DNA of 64,000 nt. It comes from Dictyobacter vulcani. Its GTDB lineage: Bacteria > Chloroflexota > Ktedonobacteria > Ktedonobacterales > Ktedonobacteraceae. The notes under the pieces are model-generated. The model ran no database searches, had not been told where the DNA came from, and saw only the letters and a list, made by a program, of their open reading frames with translations. The stretch's first letter is position 1, and every line of letters begins with the position of its first letter. The position numbers and the translations under genes were made by a program. Below are positions 52,647-61,505 of the stretch, in pieces. The stretch lies in the NCBI RefSeq assembly GCF_008974265.1, contig NZ_BKZW01000002.1, positions 434,001 through 498,000 on the forward strand. The letters are read 5' to 3'.

Positions 52647-53844
52647 TCCCGCCTTTTTCCTGCTCGCGGACGAGGACGTGCAGGCGATGGATCCCCAGGC
52701 CTTGCTGGTGTTAGAAGAGTGCCTCAAGCTGTGGTATCACGCCGGCTACCGGCACGAGGAGATCAAAGGCCAGGCGATCGGGATCTATCTGGGCGGTCGG
52801 AGCCAGCATCAGCCGGGTGACGCGCGCCTGCGCGAGGCCAGGAATCCCATCGTCGCCGTGGGGCAAAACTACTTAGCGGCGAATCTGTCACACTTCTTCG
52901 ATGTGCGCGGTCCCAGTGTGGTCGTGGATACCGCCTGTTCCTCGGCCCTGGTGGGCTTGAACATGGCGATCCAGGCCTTGCGCAGTGGCGAGATCGAAGC
53001 GGCGGTGGTCGGAGGCGTGAGTGTCTTGCCAACCGAGGCGACCCATCGCCTCTTCCAGCAGCGTGGTCTGCTCTGCAAGACGGATGCCTTCCACCTTTTT
53101 GACGAGCGGGCCGATGGGATCGTGCTGGGGGAAGGGGTTGGCATGGTGTTGGTGAAGACGGTGCGGCAGGCCCAGCAGGATGGCGATAGCATCTATGCGG
53201 TGATCAAGGCGACGGCCGTCAATAACGATGGACGGACAGCAGGTCCGGCCACGCCGAACCTGCAGGCCCAAAAAGAGGTCATGCAGACCGCGCTGGCGCG
53301 CAGTGGCAAACGGGCGGAGGAGATCAGCTATGTGGAAGCCAACGGCTCAGGATCGATGGTGACCGATCTGATCGAGCTCAAGGCGATCCAGGCAGTGTAT
53401 GGGGGATGTGGGATGCGGTCATTGGGGCTGGGATCCATCAAGCCCAATATCGGCCATCCGCTGTGTGCCGAAGGGATTGCGAGCTTGATCAAAGTGGTGC
53501 TGATGTTGCAGCAGCGCCAGCAGGTGCCGTTTTTGTCGGGGGAGCAGGAGATGCGGCATTTCGATCGGGAGGCAGCGCAGATGACGTTCAGCCGCACGCT
53601 GACAGACTGGACGGCGGTGCCGGCGGTCGCGGCGATCAATAGCTTTGCGGACGGGGGAACGAATGTGCACGTGATCCTCGAAGGGTGGGAAGAGGAAAGA
53701 GAGCGGACCGTGCGCCGGCACCCGCTGCCGCCGCCGACCTTACAGAAACGAGCGCTGACCATCCCGGTCACACCGAAACCAGAGATGCAAGGACCAGCTA
53801 CAGATAAGGCAAACATCTGGGACACTTATGAAGTGGAGATCTAA
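52516..53844 (+). CDS. pksJ: PksJ-like synthase piece 6: non-elongating KS0 and C-terminus
   Basis: The true part starts at about 52598. KS fold with the Cys present (DTACSSALVGLNMAI) and the second His present (SIKPNIGHPLCAEGIASL), but the HGTG histidine is replaced: YVEANGSGSMVTDLIE. Loss of this His is typical of non-elongating KS0 domains, which pass on the chain without condensation. The C-terminal 60 residues (GWEEERERTVRRHPLPP, TDKANIWDTYEVEI) probably form a docking region for the next synthase, whose DH completes the module. TAA at 53842-53844. Confidence 0.9.
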   Translation: MPRRWSAIGSCSRAAAAPLGACRRSVGGIHPYYAGLLETLTTFDPAFFLLADEDVQAMDPQALLVLEECLKLWYHAGYRHEEIKGQAIGIYLGGRSQHQPGDARLREARNPIVAVGQNYLAANLSHFFDVRGPSVVVDTACSSALVGLNMAIQALRSGEIEAAVVGGVSVLPTEATHRLFQQRGLLCKTDAFHLFDERADGIVLGEGVGMVLVKTVRQAQQDGDSIYAVIKATAVNNDGRTAGPATPNLQAQKEVMQTALARSGKRAEEISYVEANGSGSMVTDLIELKAIQAVYGGCGMRSLGLGSIKPNIGHPLCAEGIASLIKVVLMLQQRQQVPFLSGEQEMRHFDREAAQMTFSRTLTDWTAVPAVAAINSFADGGTNVHVILEGWEEERERTVRRHPLPPPTLQKRALTIPVTPKPEMQGPATDKANIWDTYEVEI

Positions 53845-54658
53845 CGTGAAAAATATAATAAAGCACATCACCTTATCGCGGAAAAACCCGATCATACATA
53901 ACCATGTGGTATATGCACAAGAAGTGTTGCCTGGATTGTCTTATATTGATATGGTTTATCAGATTTTCAGAGAACATGGTTATGCTTATGCGAATCTTCA
54001 ATTGCGTAATCTGTCAATATATAGTCCGTTGACCCTGGGGAAGGCGTCTGGCGTAAAACTCACCATCCAGTGCTTAGAGAGCAAAGAAGGACGCTGGCAG
54101 ATTACCATAGAAGGTCACGAATTACATGATGGCATCCCGACCCCAGATGCGAAGCTGTATGTGAAGGCTGAGATGCATACAAGAGAAACCGTGGTCTTTG
54201 AAGAGTCTCTTGCGTTAGATCAACTCCAGCAAGGCGTAAAAGACATAGTTGATCTAAGCGAACTGTACGACCAGCGTCGGCGTCAGGAACTGGTCCATAC
54301 CGGCCTGATGAAGGCTGAAGGGCAACTCTATGAGACCGAGACTGGTATCGTGATCGATCTCGCGCCGGGTTCGGCTGGTTTGTCGCAGGCGGAGCACTTT
54401 ATGTTTCATCCGGCACTGATCGACGGGAGTGGTGTCGGGTCCGGCTGGTTAGTCACGGAGTTGCTCAATGCAGAGCAGAAGCTGTATCTCCCGCTATTCT
54501 ACGAGTCCTTTTGTGCCTCAGCACTGCTGCAAACGCACTGCTTCACGCGTATTCAACGCGCCTCGGTGCGCCTGGAAAAAGAGCTGATCTATCTGACGCT
54601 GGAATTTTTTGACGACGCTGGGCCACAAAGTCGCCGAATTGAAGAACTTCGCCAGTAA
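53828..54658 (+). CDS. pksL: PksL-like synthase piece 1: dehydratase domain
   Basis: 276 codons (see the note on the start at 53846). A DH double-hotdog: first motif HVVYAQEVLPGLSYIDMVYQ, where the usual HxxxGxxxxP has Ala in place of Gly, and the second with the catalytic Asp in FMFHPALIDGSGVGSG. It follows the KS0 of the upstream protein and would dehydrate the hydroxyl set by the KR of the KS2 module. The last 12 codons after FFDDAG are out of frame; the continuation is HKVAELKNFASKLV in the next piece. Confidence 0.88.
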   Translation: MKWRSNVKNIIKHITLSRKNPIIHNHVVYAQEVLPGLSYIDMVYQIFREHGYAYANLQLRNLSIYSPLTLGKASGVKLTIQCLESKEGRWQITIEGHELHDGIPTPDAKLYVKAEMHTRETVVFEESLALDQLQQGVKDIVDLSELYDQRRRQELVHTGLMKAEGQLYETETGIVIDLAPGSAGLSQAEHFMFHPALIDGSGVGSGWLVTELLNAEQKLYLPLFYESFCASALLQTHCFTRIQRASVRLEKELIYLTLEFFDDAGPQSRRIEELRQ

Positions 54659-57600
54659 ACTCGTGCGGGGAGCCGAGCTCATTGATCCCACGCGTGCCGC
54701 GACGCCGACCATTGCACCTGAGGCGTTGCCAACCGTAGCGCCAGCCATGGACCGCGCGAGCGCGTACGACGAGGTTGAAGATTTTCTGCGGCAGGCGTTA
54801 GCGCACCGACTCAACGTGCCGAAAGAGCAGATTGAAACGGATATTGGCTATTATCAAATGGGGCTGGATTCCCGTCGGCTGCTGGAGGTGGTGCAGGCCA
54901 TTGAGACCCGGATTGGTGTCAGCCTATCGCCCATTCTGTTGTTTGAATACACCACCATTGCGGAACTCGCCACCTTTCTGGCTGAGCACTATGCTGCAGC
55001 CTTTTCCCCGACCGCTCTCAGTGGACAGCCACAGGACCAGGCTCCGTCTCGCGCATCCTCAGTGGCGGGAGCGCCAGCCATCCTTGCTGAGACCAGGCAC
55101 GAGCCGTCCGCGGGTGGTTCCCGGGCCGGTGAGGGAGACGATATCGCCATCATCGGTATGGCTGGTCGTTATCCCCAGGCCGCGACCATTCAGGCATTCT
55201 GGCGCAACCTGACCGAAGGCAAAGACTGTATCAGCGAAATTCCCGCCTCCCGCTGGGATTGGCGGCAATTCGAGGGGATCACCTCACCTTCGGGCAAGAA
55301 CCTGTCGCGTTGGGGCGGCTTTATCGACGATCCCGATTGCTTTGATCCCCAGTTCTTTCGCATCTCGCCGCGAGAAGCGGAAAGCATGGATCCCCAGGAG
55401 CGTTTATTCCTGCAAACGTGCTGGGAAACGATCGAAGATGCAGGCTACACCCCCAACTCCCTGGTTGCTCCGGAGGGTCGCCATCAGCGGCATGCGGTGG
55501 GCGTCTTTGTCGGGGTGATGCACAAGGATTACACCCTGCTGGGAGCTGACGCTGCCGCACAGGGTCACCTCATACCATTATCATTGAATTATGCGCAGAT
55601 AGCCAACCGGGTCTCCTATCACTGTAACTTCCATGGACCCAGCATGGCGATCGATACCGTGTGTTCCTCCTCATTAACCGCCGTGCATCTGGCCCTCGAA
55701 AGCATTCGTCGTGGTGAGTGTGGTGTTGCGTTAGCCGGAGGCGTCAACCTGTCCCTGCATCCTCACAAATATGTAACCTATGGAATCTGGGACATGCACT
55801 CCAGCGACGGCTACTGTCACACCTTTGGGCAGGGAGGCGATGGCTATGTCTCGGCTGAAGGCATCGGCGCCGTGTTGCTCAAGCCGCTGCAGCAGGCGGA
55901 ACTGGATGGGGACCGGATCTATGCCGTCATCAAAGGCAGCGCGATCAACCATGTTGGCATGGTGAGTGGGATCTCCGTGCCCAGTCCCGTCGCGCAGGCG
56001 GATGCTATTGAGCAGTGTCTGACGAAGACCGGGATCCATCCCCGGACCATTAGCTATGTTGAAGCCCACGGGACCGGCACCTCATTGGGGGATCCCATCG
56101 AGATCCAGGGGCTCGTCAAAGCGTTTCAGCACAGCACGCAGGAGCAGCAGTTCTGCGCCATCGGGTCCGTCAAATCGAACATCGGGCATGCTGAATCCGC
56201 CGCCGGTATCAGTGGTTTGACCAAGGTTGCGCTGCAACTCTACCATCGCACGCTCGTGCCTTCCCTGCACGCCGAGCAACTCAATCCCCATCTGAACCTA
56301 TCCCAATCGCCATTTTACGTCCAAGGCGTCACCGAAGCCTGGCCGCAACCGGTCCTGCTCGAAGATGGCGTCGAGGTGCGGTATCCACGCCGGGCGGGCT
56401 TGAGTTCGCTTGGCGCGACCGGCTCAAACGCCCACCTCATCCTGGAAGAATACAGTTCCCGGGCACGGCCGGCCATGACCGCAGTGCCCATGCCCGTGAT
56501 TGTGCCGTTGTCTGCCCGCACGACGGAGCGGCTGCAGGTCGCCGTCAAGAACCTGGCAGCCGTGTTGCAGGAGGAGCTGTCAATGGTGGACCTGGCCTAT
56601 ACCTTGCAGGTGGGGCGGGAAGCGATGGAAGAGCGGGTCGTGTTTGTCGTCAACAGCATTGAGGAGTTACAAGCCCGGCTGGCCGCGTTTGAGGCGGAGC
56701 AAGAAGACGGGGAAGGATACTGGCGTGGACACGTCAAGAGTAGCAAAAAGGGGAGTGAAGCCAGTCGGGGGAGTAGGGAAGCGCAGGCGGCGGTGCGTGC
56801 ATGGAGAGAGAAGGGAGACTGCACCCAGCTGGCGCAAGCCTGGGCGCACGGGACGGTGATCGACTGGAATGACCTCTACGGGGACATCCGGCCTCAACGC
56901 CTGAGTCTACCCACGTATCCATTCGCGCGCGAACGTTACTGGGTACCAGAGTCGGCCGCTGGCCCCCATATTCAGCGAGCAAAGTCGGTTGTTACCGAGG
57001 TTATTCATCCGTTGTTGCATCAGAATGTTTCCGACATCACAGGACTGCGCTTTAGCTCAACCTTTACCGGTCAGGAGTTTTTTCTGACGGACCATATCAT
57101 CGCGGGCCAGCACGTTTTACCCGGGGTCGCTTCCCTTGAAATGGTGCGCGCTGCGATAGAAAACGCAGTCGTGAAACGGTTGCAGGTAAGCGTTCGACTC
57201 AAGAATACTGTCTGGGTCCGTCCTTTCGTCGTCGCAGATCAGAAAGCACAACTGTACATCAGACTTTCCCCCGAAGACAACGGAGAGATCGCGTACGAAA
57301 TGTATAGCGAGACGGAAGGCAGAGCAGAAGAAGCTATCATCTATGTGCAAGGGAGTGCAGAACTCTGTGCATTGGCAGATGCTGCGACGTTGAATATTCA
57401 AGCCTTACAAACATCTTGCCACCAGCATGTTTTTTCACCAGCGCAATGTTATGACGTCTATGAAAAGCTGGGGATAACGTATGGCGTAGCCCATCGAGGC
57501 ATCGAAAAAGTATACGCAGGAAACGATCAGGTATTGGCTAGATTGTCACTACCGGTTACCATCTCCCATACTCAGGACCACTATGTACTGCATCCGAGCA

Positions 57601-60600
57601 TGCTGGATTCGGCATTACAGGCGTCTATCGGTCTGGAACTGGGTGTGAAAGATTCGATCCTGGCTGAAAGCCAACCCATGTTGCCATTTGCATTACAGGA
57701 CATAGAAATTTTGGGTCCATGCACGCCCTCGATGTGGGTGTATATACGATATAGCGAAGGTAGCACCCCAGAGGATCAGTTACGGAAATTGGACTTCGAC
57801 CTATGTGATGAGCAGGGCCACATCTGCGTAAAAATGAGAGGTTTCTCATCCAGAGCTATGGACAGTGGACGAGATCTCACCGGTAGCTCGGCAGTAATCG
57901 GCACCCTGTTACTGGAACCGATCTGGAACGAAAAGATTGCTACAAGGATTAGTAAGCAGAACGACGATAGAGCCAGTGAAGTTATCATCTGTGCCCTGGA
58001 TGAAATAGCAATAGATAAACTAGCAACGACGATGAAATGTCTGACATTACAGTCCACAGGAGCTACGATAGACGAGCGTTTTAGTGGCTATGCAGTGCAG
58101 GCATTTGAAGAAATTCAACGTATCTTCCAGACCAGGTCCAGGGGGAATATACTGGTACAGATAGTGGTTCCCTCACAGAAGGAACCGCAGCTTTTAAGCG
58201 GGCTCAGTGCCTTGCTGAAGACTGCGCAATTAGAGAACCCGAATCTGATTGGCCAGTTGATTGAAGTGCAACCAGATAGTACAGTTACTGAAATCAGAGA
58301 CAGGTTGCAAGAGAACAGGCTGTACCCAGAGGATAAGCATATACGCTACTGGGATAACAAACGATATGTTGCTGAGTGGAAAGAATTTGACCTCGTGCCG
58401 GCTCAAGCGAGCATGCCATGGAAAGACAACGGCATCTATCTTATTAGCGGCGGTGCAGGCGGCCTCGGGTTGCTATTTGCCAGAGAAATCGCGCATAAAG
58501 TCAGGAACGCCATCGTAATCCTCACAGGCCGATCTCCACTGGACACCATCAAGCAAGACCAGCTTCAAAAATTAGCAATGTCAGGTGCGAGGGTGTCTTA
58601 TCGGCAAACTGATATGACGCAAAAAGAGGCTGTATACGACCTGATCAAAGATATACAGCAGGAGTATGGTGTTCTTAACGGTATTATCCATAGTGCAGGC
58701 ATCATTAAAGATAATTTTATTCTTAAAAAGAACCGTGCAGAAGTACAGGCAGTGCTGGCCCCCAAAGTAGTGGGATTGGTCAATCTGGATGAAGCCAGCA
58801 AGGATATATTGCTCGACTTCTTCCTGCTCTTTTCATCCGGAGCTGGAACGGTAGGTAGCGCAGGGCAGGCGGACTACGCGATGGCCAATGCTTTTATGAA
58901 TGCCTACAGTGAACAGCGCAATAGCCAGGTACAGTTGAACCAGCGGCATGGTCGAACACTTTCTATCAGCTGGCCTTTGTGGAAAGATGGTGGCATGCAT
59001 GTCGATGCCGAGACTGAAAAGATGCTGACACGCGATACCGGCATGATACCCATGACATTAGCAAGCGGTATGCGTGCCCTGTATCAAGGATGGTCTTCAG
59101 GCAAGACACAAGTGATGGTAGTAGAAGGCATTGTCACACAGATTCGTGCCTTTCTTAGACAGATGACGACTCATCCATCCACACAAAGTGATGGTTGGCG
59201 AGCCGCGCAACTGCCGAGTGGTGAAGTGTTACAGAAGCCAGCTGAGAATGAGCTCCAGGAACGAGCCGAAAACTACTTTAAAAACCTGCTTTCCTCCACC
59301 ATCAAGTTGCCAGCAGAGCGTATAGAAGCTGATGCCCCGATGGAGAACTACGGGATTGATTCGATTATGATTATGCATCTGAATAACCAGTTGGAAAAAG
59401 TATTTGGATCATTATCGAAGACCCTGTTTTTTGAGTATCAGGATATCAGGGCCTTAACTGCATATTTCCTTGAAGCGCACTCTGCCAAACTGACAGAAGT
59501 GCTCGGCATTCAGGAAGAAGTGGCAGCCACGACCAGAGGAGAAGCAAGCGCAACAACTGCTCATGAAATTGAACCCCTAGAGCTGGTAGCGAATAGCCGC
59601 AAACACTTTCGTCCTGGGGCCCTGCCTGCTCAAGTGCTGGAAGTTCCTAAAGAGAGACTGGATGCAGGCATTGCGATTATCGGGGTAGCGGGGCGATATC
59701 CCCAGGCAGAGAATATCCTGGAATTCTGGAAAAACTTGCGGGACGGCAAAGACAGCATCATAGAAATTCCAGCAGAGCGCTGGGATCATAGTTTGTATTT
59801 CGACGAAGAGAAGAGCAAGCCGGGTAAAACCTATAGCAAATGGGGTGGTTTTATTGCGGATGTAGACAAATTCGATCCGCACTTCTTTCATATTTCGCCA
59901 CGAGAAGCGAAATTGATGGACCCCCAGGAACGTTTATTTTTGCAATGTGTGTATGAAACGCTAGAGGATGCAGGATATACAAGAGACAATATCACCCTGC
60001 AAAAAGGTTTTGACCTGGGAGGTAACGTTGGCGTCTATGTTGGAGTGATGTATGAAGAATATCAGTTGTATGGTGCACAGGAGCAGGCCCTGGGCAGAGC
60101 GCTGGCACTGGCTGGAAATCCATCCTCGATCGCCAATCGGGTATCCTACTTCTTTAATTTCCATGGCCCCAGTATGGCTCTGGATACGATGTGTTCCTCT
60201 TCCCTGACCGCGATTCACCTGGCATGCCAGAGCCTGCGGAACGGAGAATGTGAGGTGGCGATTGCCGGTGGCGTCAATGTCTCAATCCACCCCAATAAGT
60301 ACCTGATGCTAGGACAGGGTAATTTTGTATCGAGCAAGGGGCGCTGTGAAAGCTTTGGCCAGGGAGGCGATGGATATGTGCCTGGTGAAGGTGTTGGTGC
60401 TCTCTTGTTGAAGCCCCTGTCGAAAGCGATCGAGGCTGGCGACCAGATTTATGGCATCATTAAAGGGACAGCCATCAATCATGGGGGGAAAACAAATGGA
60501 TACTCCGTGCCTAATCCCAATGCTCAAGCCGACGTAGTCAAGCGAGCGCTAAAAGCAGCGAAGGTGCATCCTAGAGAAGTCAGCTATATAGAAGCCCATG

Positions 60601-61505
60601 GAACCGGAACCTCGCTGGGCGATCCTATTGAAATAACGGGTTTATCAAAAGCCTTTGCTGAGGATACGCATGATAAGCAATACTGCGCGATTGGATCGGC
60701 TAAATCCAATATTGGTCATTGCGAGAGCGCCGCAGGTATCGCTGGAATAACAAAAGTATTGTTGCAACTCAAATATGGCCAATTAGCGCCTTCCCTGCAC
60801 TCCAGCGTCTTGAATCCGCATATTGATTTTGTGAACACCCCCTTTAAGGTGCAGCAAGAGCGTGGAGAATGGAAACGGCCTCTCGTCGAAATTGACGGGG
60901 AAATGAGAGAAAGGCCCCGAATCGCGGGTATTTCTTCCTTTGGGGCTGGTGGAGGAAATGCTCATATTGTGATCGAGGAATACCGATCGAATGCAGAGAT
61001 TGAGAACGATGTTCGTCAGTTTAGTCCCACGCGTAACGAGCCCGTCCTCATCGTATTATCAGCCAGGAATGCCGAGCAGCTCCAGAAACGAGCGGAACAA
61101 TTACTGGTAGCGCTCCATGAAGGCAAGTACGTTGAGAAGGATCTGAGTCGCATTGCTTACACGCTCCAGGTCGGGCGCGAAGCCATGGAAGAGCGCCTGG
61201 CTTTACTGGTTGAAAGTCTCGCAGGACTTGAAGAGAAGCTGAAAGCATTTATTGCAGGCAAAGAGAGCATCGAAAATCTCTACCGAGGGCAGATCAAGCA
61301 GTACAAGGACATACTTGCCGCTTTCCTTGCGGATGAAGATATGGGGCAGACTATCGATGTCTGGATCCGCAAGCGGAAGTATACCAGATTGGCGGATCTG
61401 TGGGTCAAAGGCCTGCATATCGACTGGACCCGGCTCTACGGTGAGGCGCGCCCCCGGCGTCTCAGTCTGCCGGCCTACCCGTTTGCCCGCGACGCTATTG
61501 GATAG
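54609..61505 (+). CDS. pksL: PksL-like synthase piece 2: ACP-KS4-DH-KR-ACP-KS5
   Basis: 2,298 codons, in frame from about 54624. ACP with Ser in QMGLDSRRLLEVVQ (54.86 kb). KS4 55.14-56.46 kb with Cys in DTVCSSSLTAVHLA, EAHGTGTSLGDPIE and NIGHAESAAGIS. DH 57.0-57.85 kb with DHIIAGQHVLPG and HPSMLDSALQA. KR with structural part (LLLEPIWNEK) then GIYLISGGAGGLGLLFAREI and GQADYAMANAFMNAY. ACP with Ser in ENYGIDSIMIMHLN (59.35 kb). KS5 59.66-60.99 kb with Cys in DTMCSSSLTAIHLA, EAHGTGTSLGDPIE and NIGHCESAAGIAG. The stop (TAG 61503-61505) results from a missing base at 61491-61495. Confidence 0.92.
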   Translation: MTTLGHKVAELKNFASKLVRGAELIDPTRAATPTIAPEALPTVAPAMDRASAYDEVEDFLRQALAHRLNVPKEQIETDIGYYQMGLDSRRLLEVVQAIETRIGVSLSPILLFEYTTIAELATFLAEHYAAAFSPTALSGQPQDQAPSRASSVAGAPAILAETRHEPSAGGSRAGEGDDIAIIGMAGRYPQAATIQAFWRNLTEGKDCISEIPASRWDWRQFEGITSPSGKNLSRWGGFIDDPDCFDPQFFRISPREAESMDPQERLFLQTCWETIEDAGYTPNSLVAPEGRHQRHAVGVFVGVMHKDYTLLGADAAAQGHLIPLSLNYAQIANRVSYHCNFHGPSMAIDTVCSSSLTAVHLALESIRRGECGVALAGGVNLSLHPHKYVTYGIWDMHSSDGYCHTFGQGGDGYVSAEGIGAVLLKPLQQAELDGDRIYAVIKGSAINHVGMVSGISVPSPVAQADAIEQCLTKTGIHPRTISYVEAHGTGTSLGDPIEIQGLVKAFQHSTQEQQFCAIGSVKSNIGHAESAAGISGLTKVALQLYHRTLVPSLHAEQLNPHLNLSQSPFYVQGVTEAWPQPVLLEDGVEVRYPRRAGLSSLGATGSNAHLILEEYSSRARPAMTAVPMPVIVPLSARTTERLQVAVKNLAAVLQEELSMVDLAYTLQVGREAMEERVVFVVNSIEELQARLAAFEAEQEDGEGYWRGHVKSSKKGSEASRGSREAQAAVRAWREKGDCTQLAQAWAHGTVIDWNDLYGDIRPQRLSLPTYPFARERYWVPESAAGPHIQRAKSVVTEVIHPLLHQNVSDITGLRFSSTFTGQEFFLTDHIIAGQHVLPGVASLEMVRAAIENAVVKRLQVSVRLKNTVWVRPFVVADQKAQLYIRLSPEDNGEIAYEMYSETEGRAEEAIIYVQGSAELCALADAATLNIQALQTSCHQHVFSPAQCYDVYEKLGITYGVAHRGIEKVYAGNDQVLARLSLPVTISHTQDHYVLHPSMLDSALQASIGLELGVKDSILAESQPMLPFALQDIEILGPCTPSMWVYIRYSEGSTPEDQLRKLDFDLCDEQGHICVKMRGFSSRAMDSGRDLTGSSAVIGTLLLEPIWNEKIATRISKQNDDRASEVIICALDEIAIDKLATTMKCLTLQSTGATIDERFSGYAVQAFEEIQRIFQTRSRGNILVQIVVPSQKEPQLLSGLSALLKTAQLENPNLIGQLIEVQPDSTVTEIRDRLQENRLYPEDKHIRYWDNKRYVAEWKEFDLVPAQASMPWKDNGIYLISGGAGGLGLLFAREIAHKVRNAIVILTGRSPLDTIKQDQLQKLAMSGARVSYRQTDMTQKEAVYDLIKDIQQEYGVLNGIIHSAGIIKDNFILKKNRAEVQAVLAPKVVGLVNLDEASKDILLDFFLLFSSGAGTVGSAGQADYAMANAFMNAYSEQRNSQVQLNQRHGRTLSISWPLWKDGGMHVDAETEKMLTRDTGMIPMTLASGMRALYQGWSSGKTQVMVVEGIVTQIRAFLRQMTTHPSTQSDGWRAAQLPSGEVLQKPAENELQERAENYFKNLLSSTIKLPAERIEADAPMENYGIDSIMIMHLNNQLEKVFGSLSKTLFFEYQDIRALTAYFLEAHSAKLTEVLGIQEEVAATTRGEASATTAHEIEPLELVANSRKHFRPGALPAQVLEVPKERLDAGIAIIGVAGRYPQAENILEFWKNLRDGKDSIIEIPAERWDHSLYFDEEKSKPGKTYSKWGGFIADVDKFDPHFFHISPREAKLMDPQERLFLQCVYETLEDAGYTRDNITLQKGFDLGGNVGVYVGVMYEEYQLYGAQEQALGRALALAGNPSSIANRVSYFFNFHGPSMALDTMCSSSLTAIHLACQSLRNGECEVAIAGGVNVSIHPNKYLMLGQGNFVSSKGRCESFGQGGDGYVPGEGVGALLLKPLSKAIEAGDQIYGIIKGTAINHGGKTNGYSVPNPNAQADVVKRALKAAKVHPREVSYIEAHGTGTSLGDPIEITGLSKAFAEDTHDKQYCAIGSAKSNIGHCESAAGIAGITKVLLQLKYGQLAPSLHSSVLNPHIDFVNTPFKVQQERGEWKRPLVEIDGEMRERPRIAGISSFGAGGGNAHIVIEEYRSNAEIENDVRQFSPTRNEPVLIVLSARNAEQLQKRAEQLLVALHEGKYVEKDLSRIAYTLQVGREAMEERLALLVESLAGLEEKLKAFIAGKESIENLYRGQIKQYKDILAAFLADEDMGQTIDVWIRKRKYTRLADLWVKGLHIDWTRLYGEARPRRLSLPAYPFARDAIG

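Larger units (their letters stand above)
38894..53844 (+). other. pksJ: Reconstructed PksJ-like hybrid NRPS/trans-AT PKS gene (six frame pieces)
   Basis: One gene of about 4,980 codons, from ATG 38894 (after GGAGGAAGCTT) to TAA 53842-53844. Order: AL-ACP, C-A(Gly)-PCP, KS1-DH-KR-ACP, KS2-KR-ACP, KS0. Breaks: extra T in 46871-46873; missing base near 47364; missing C at 50516-50519; missing C in the C7 run 52414-52420; extra G in 52594-52598. Undoing them joins the frames through KGFSTRVLDGEVHP, RLCPGDRHIRYIHG, DAPPPAPDRPPRP, PPPPAVVGQAGRP and ERWGIHPYYAGLL. No AT domain is present; the remnants after each KS are linkers. Bacillaene PksJ has close to this length and domain order, as I recall it. 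Confidence 0.85.
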
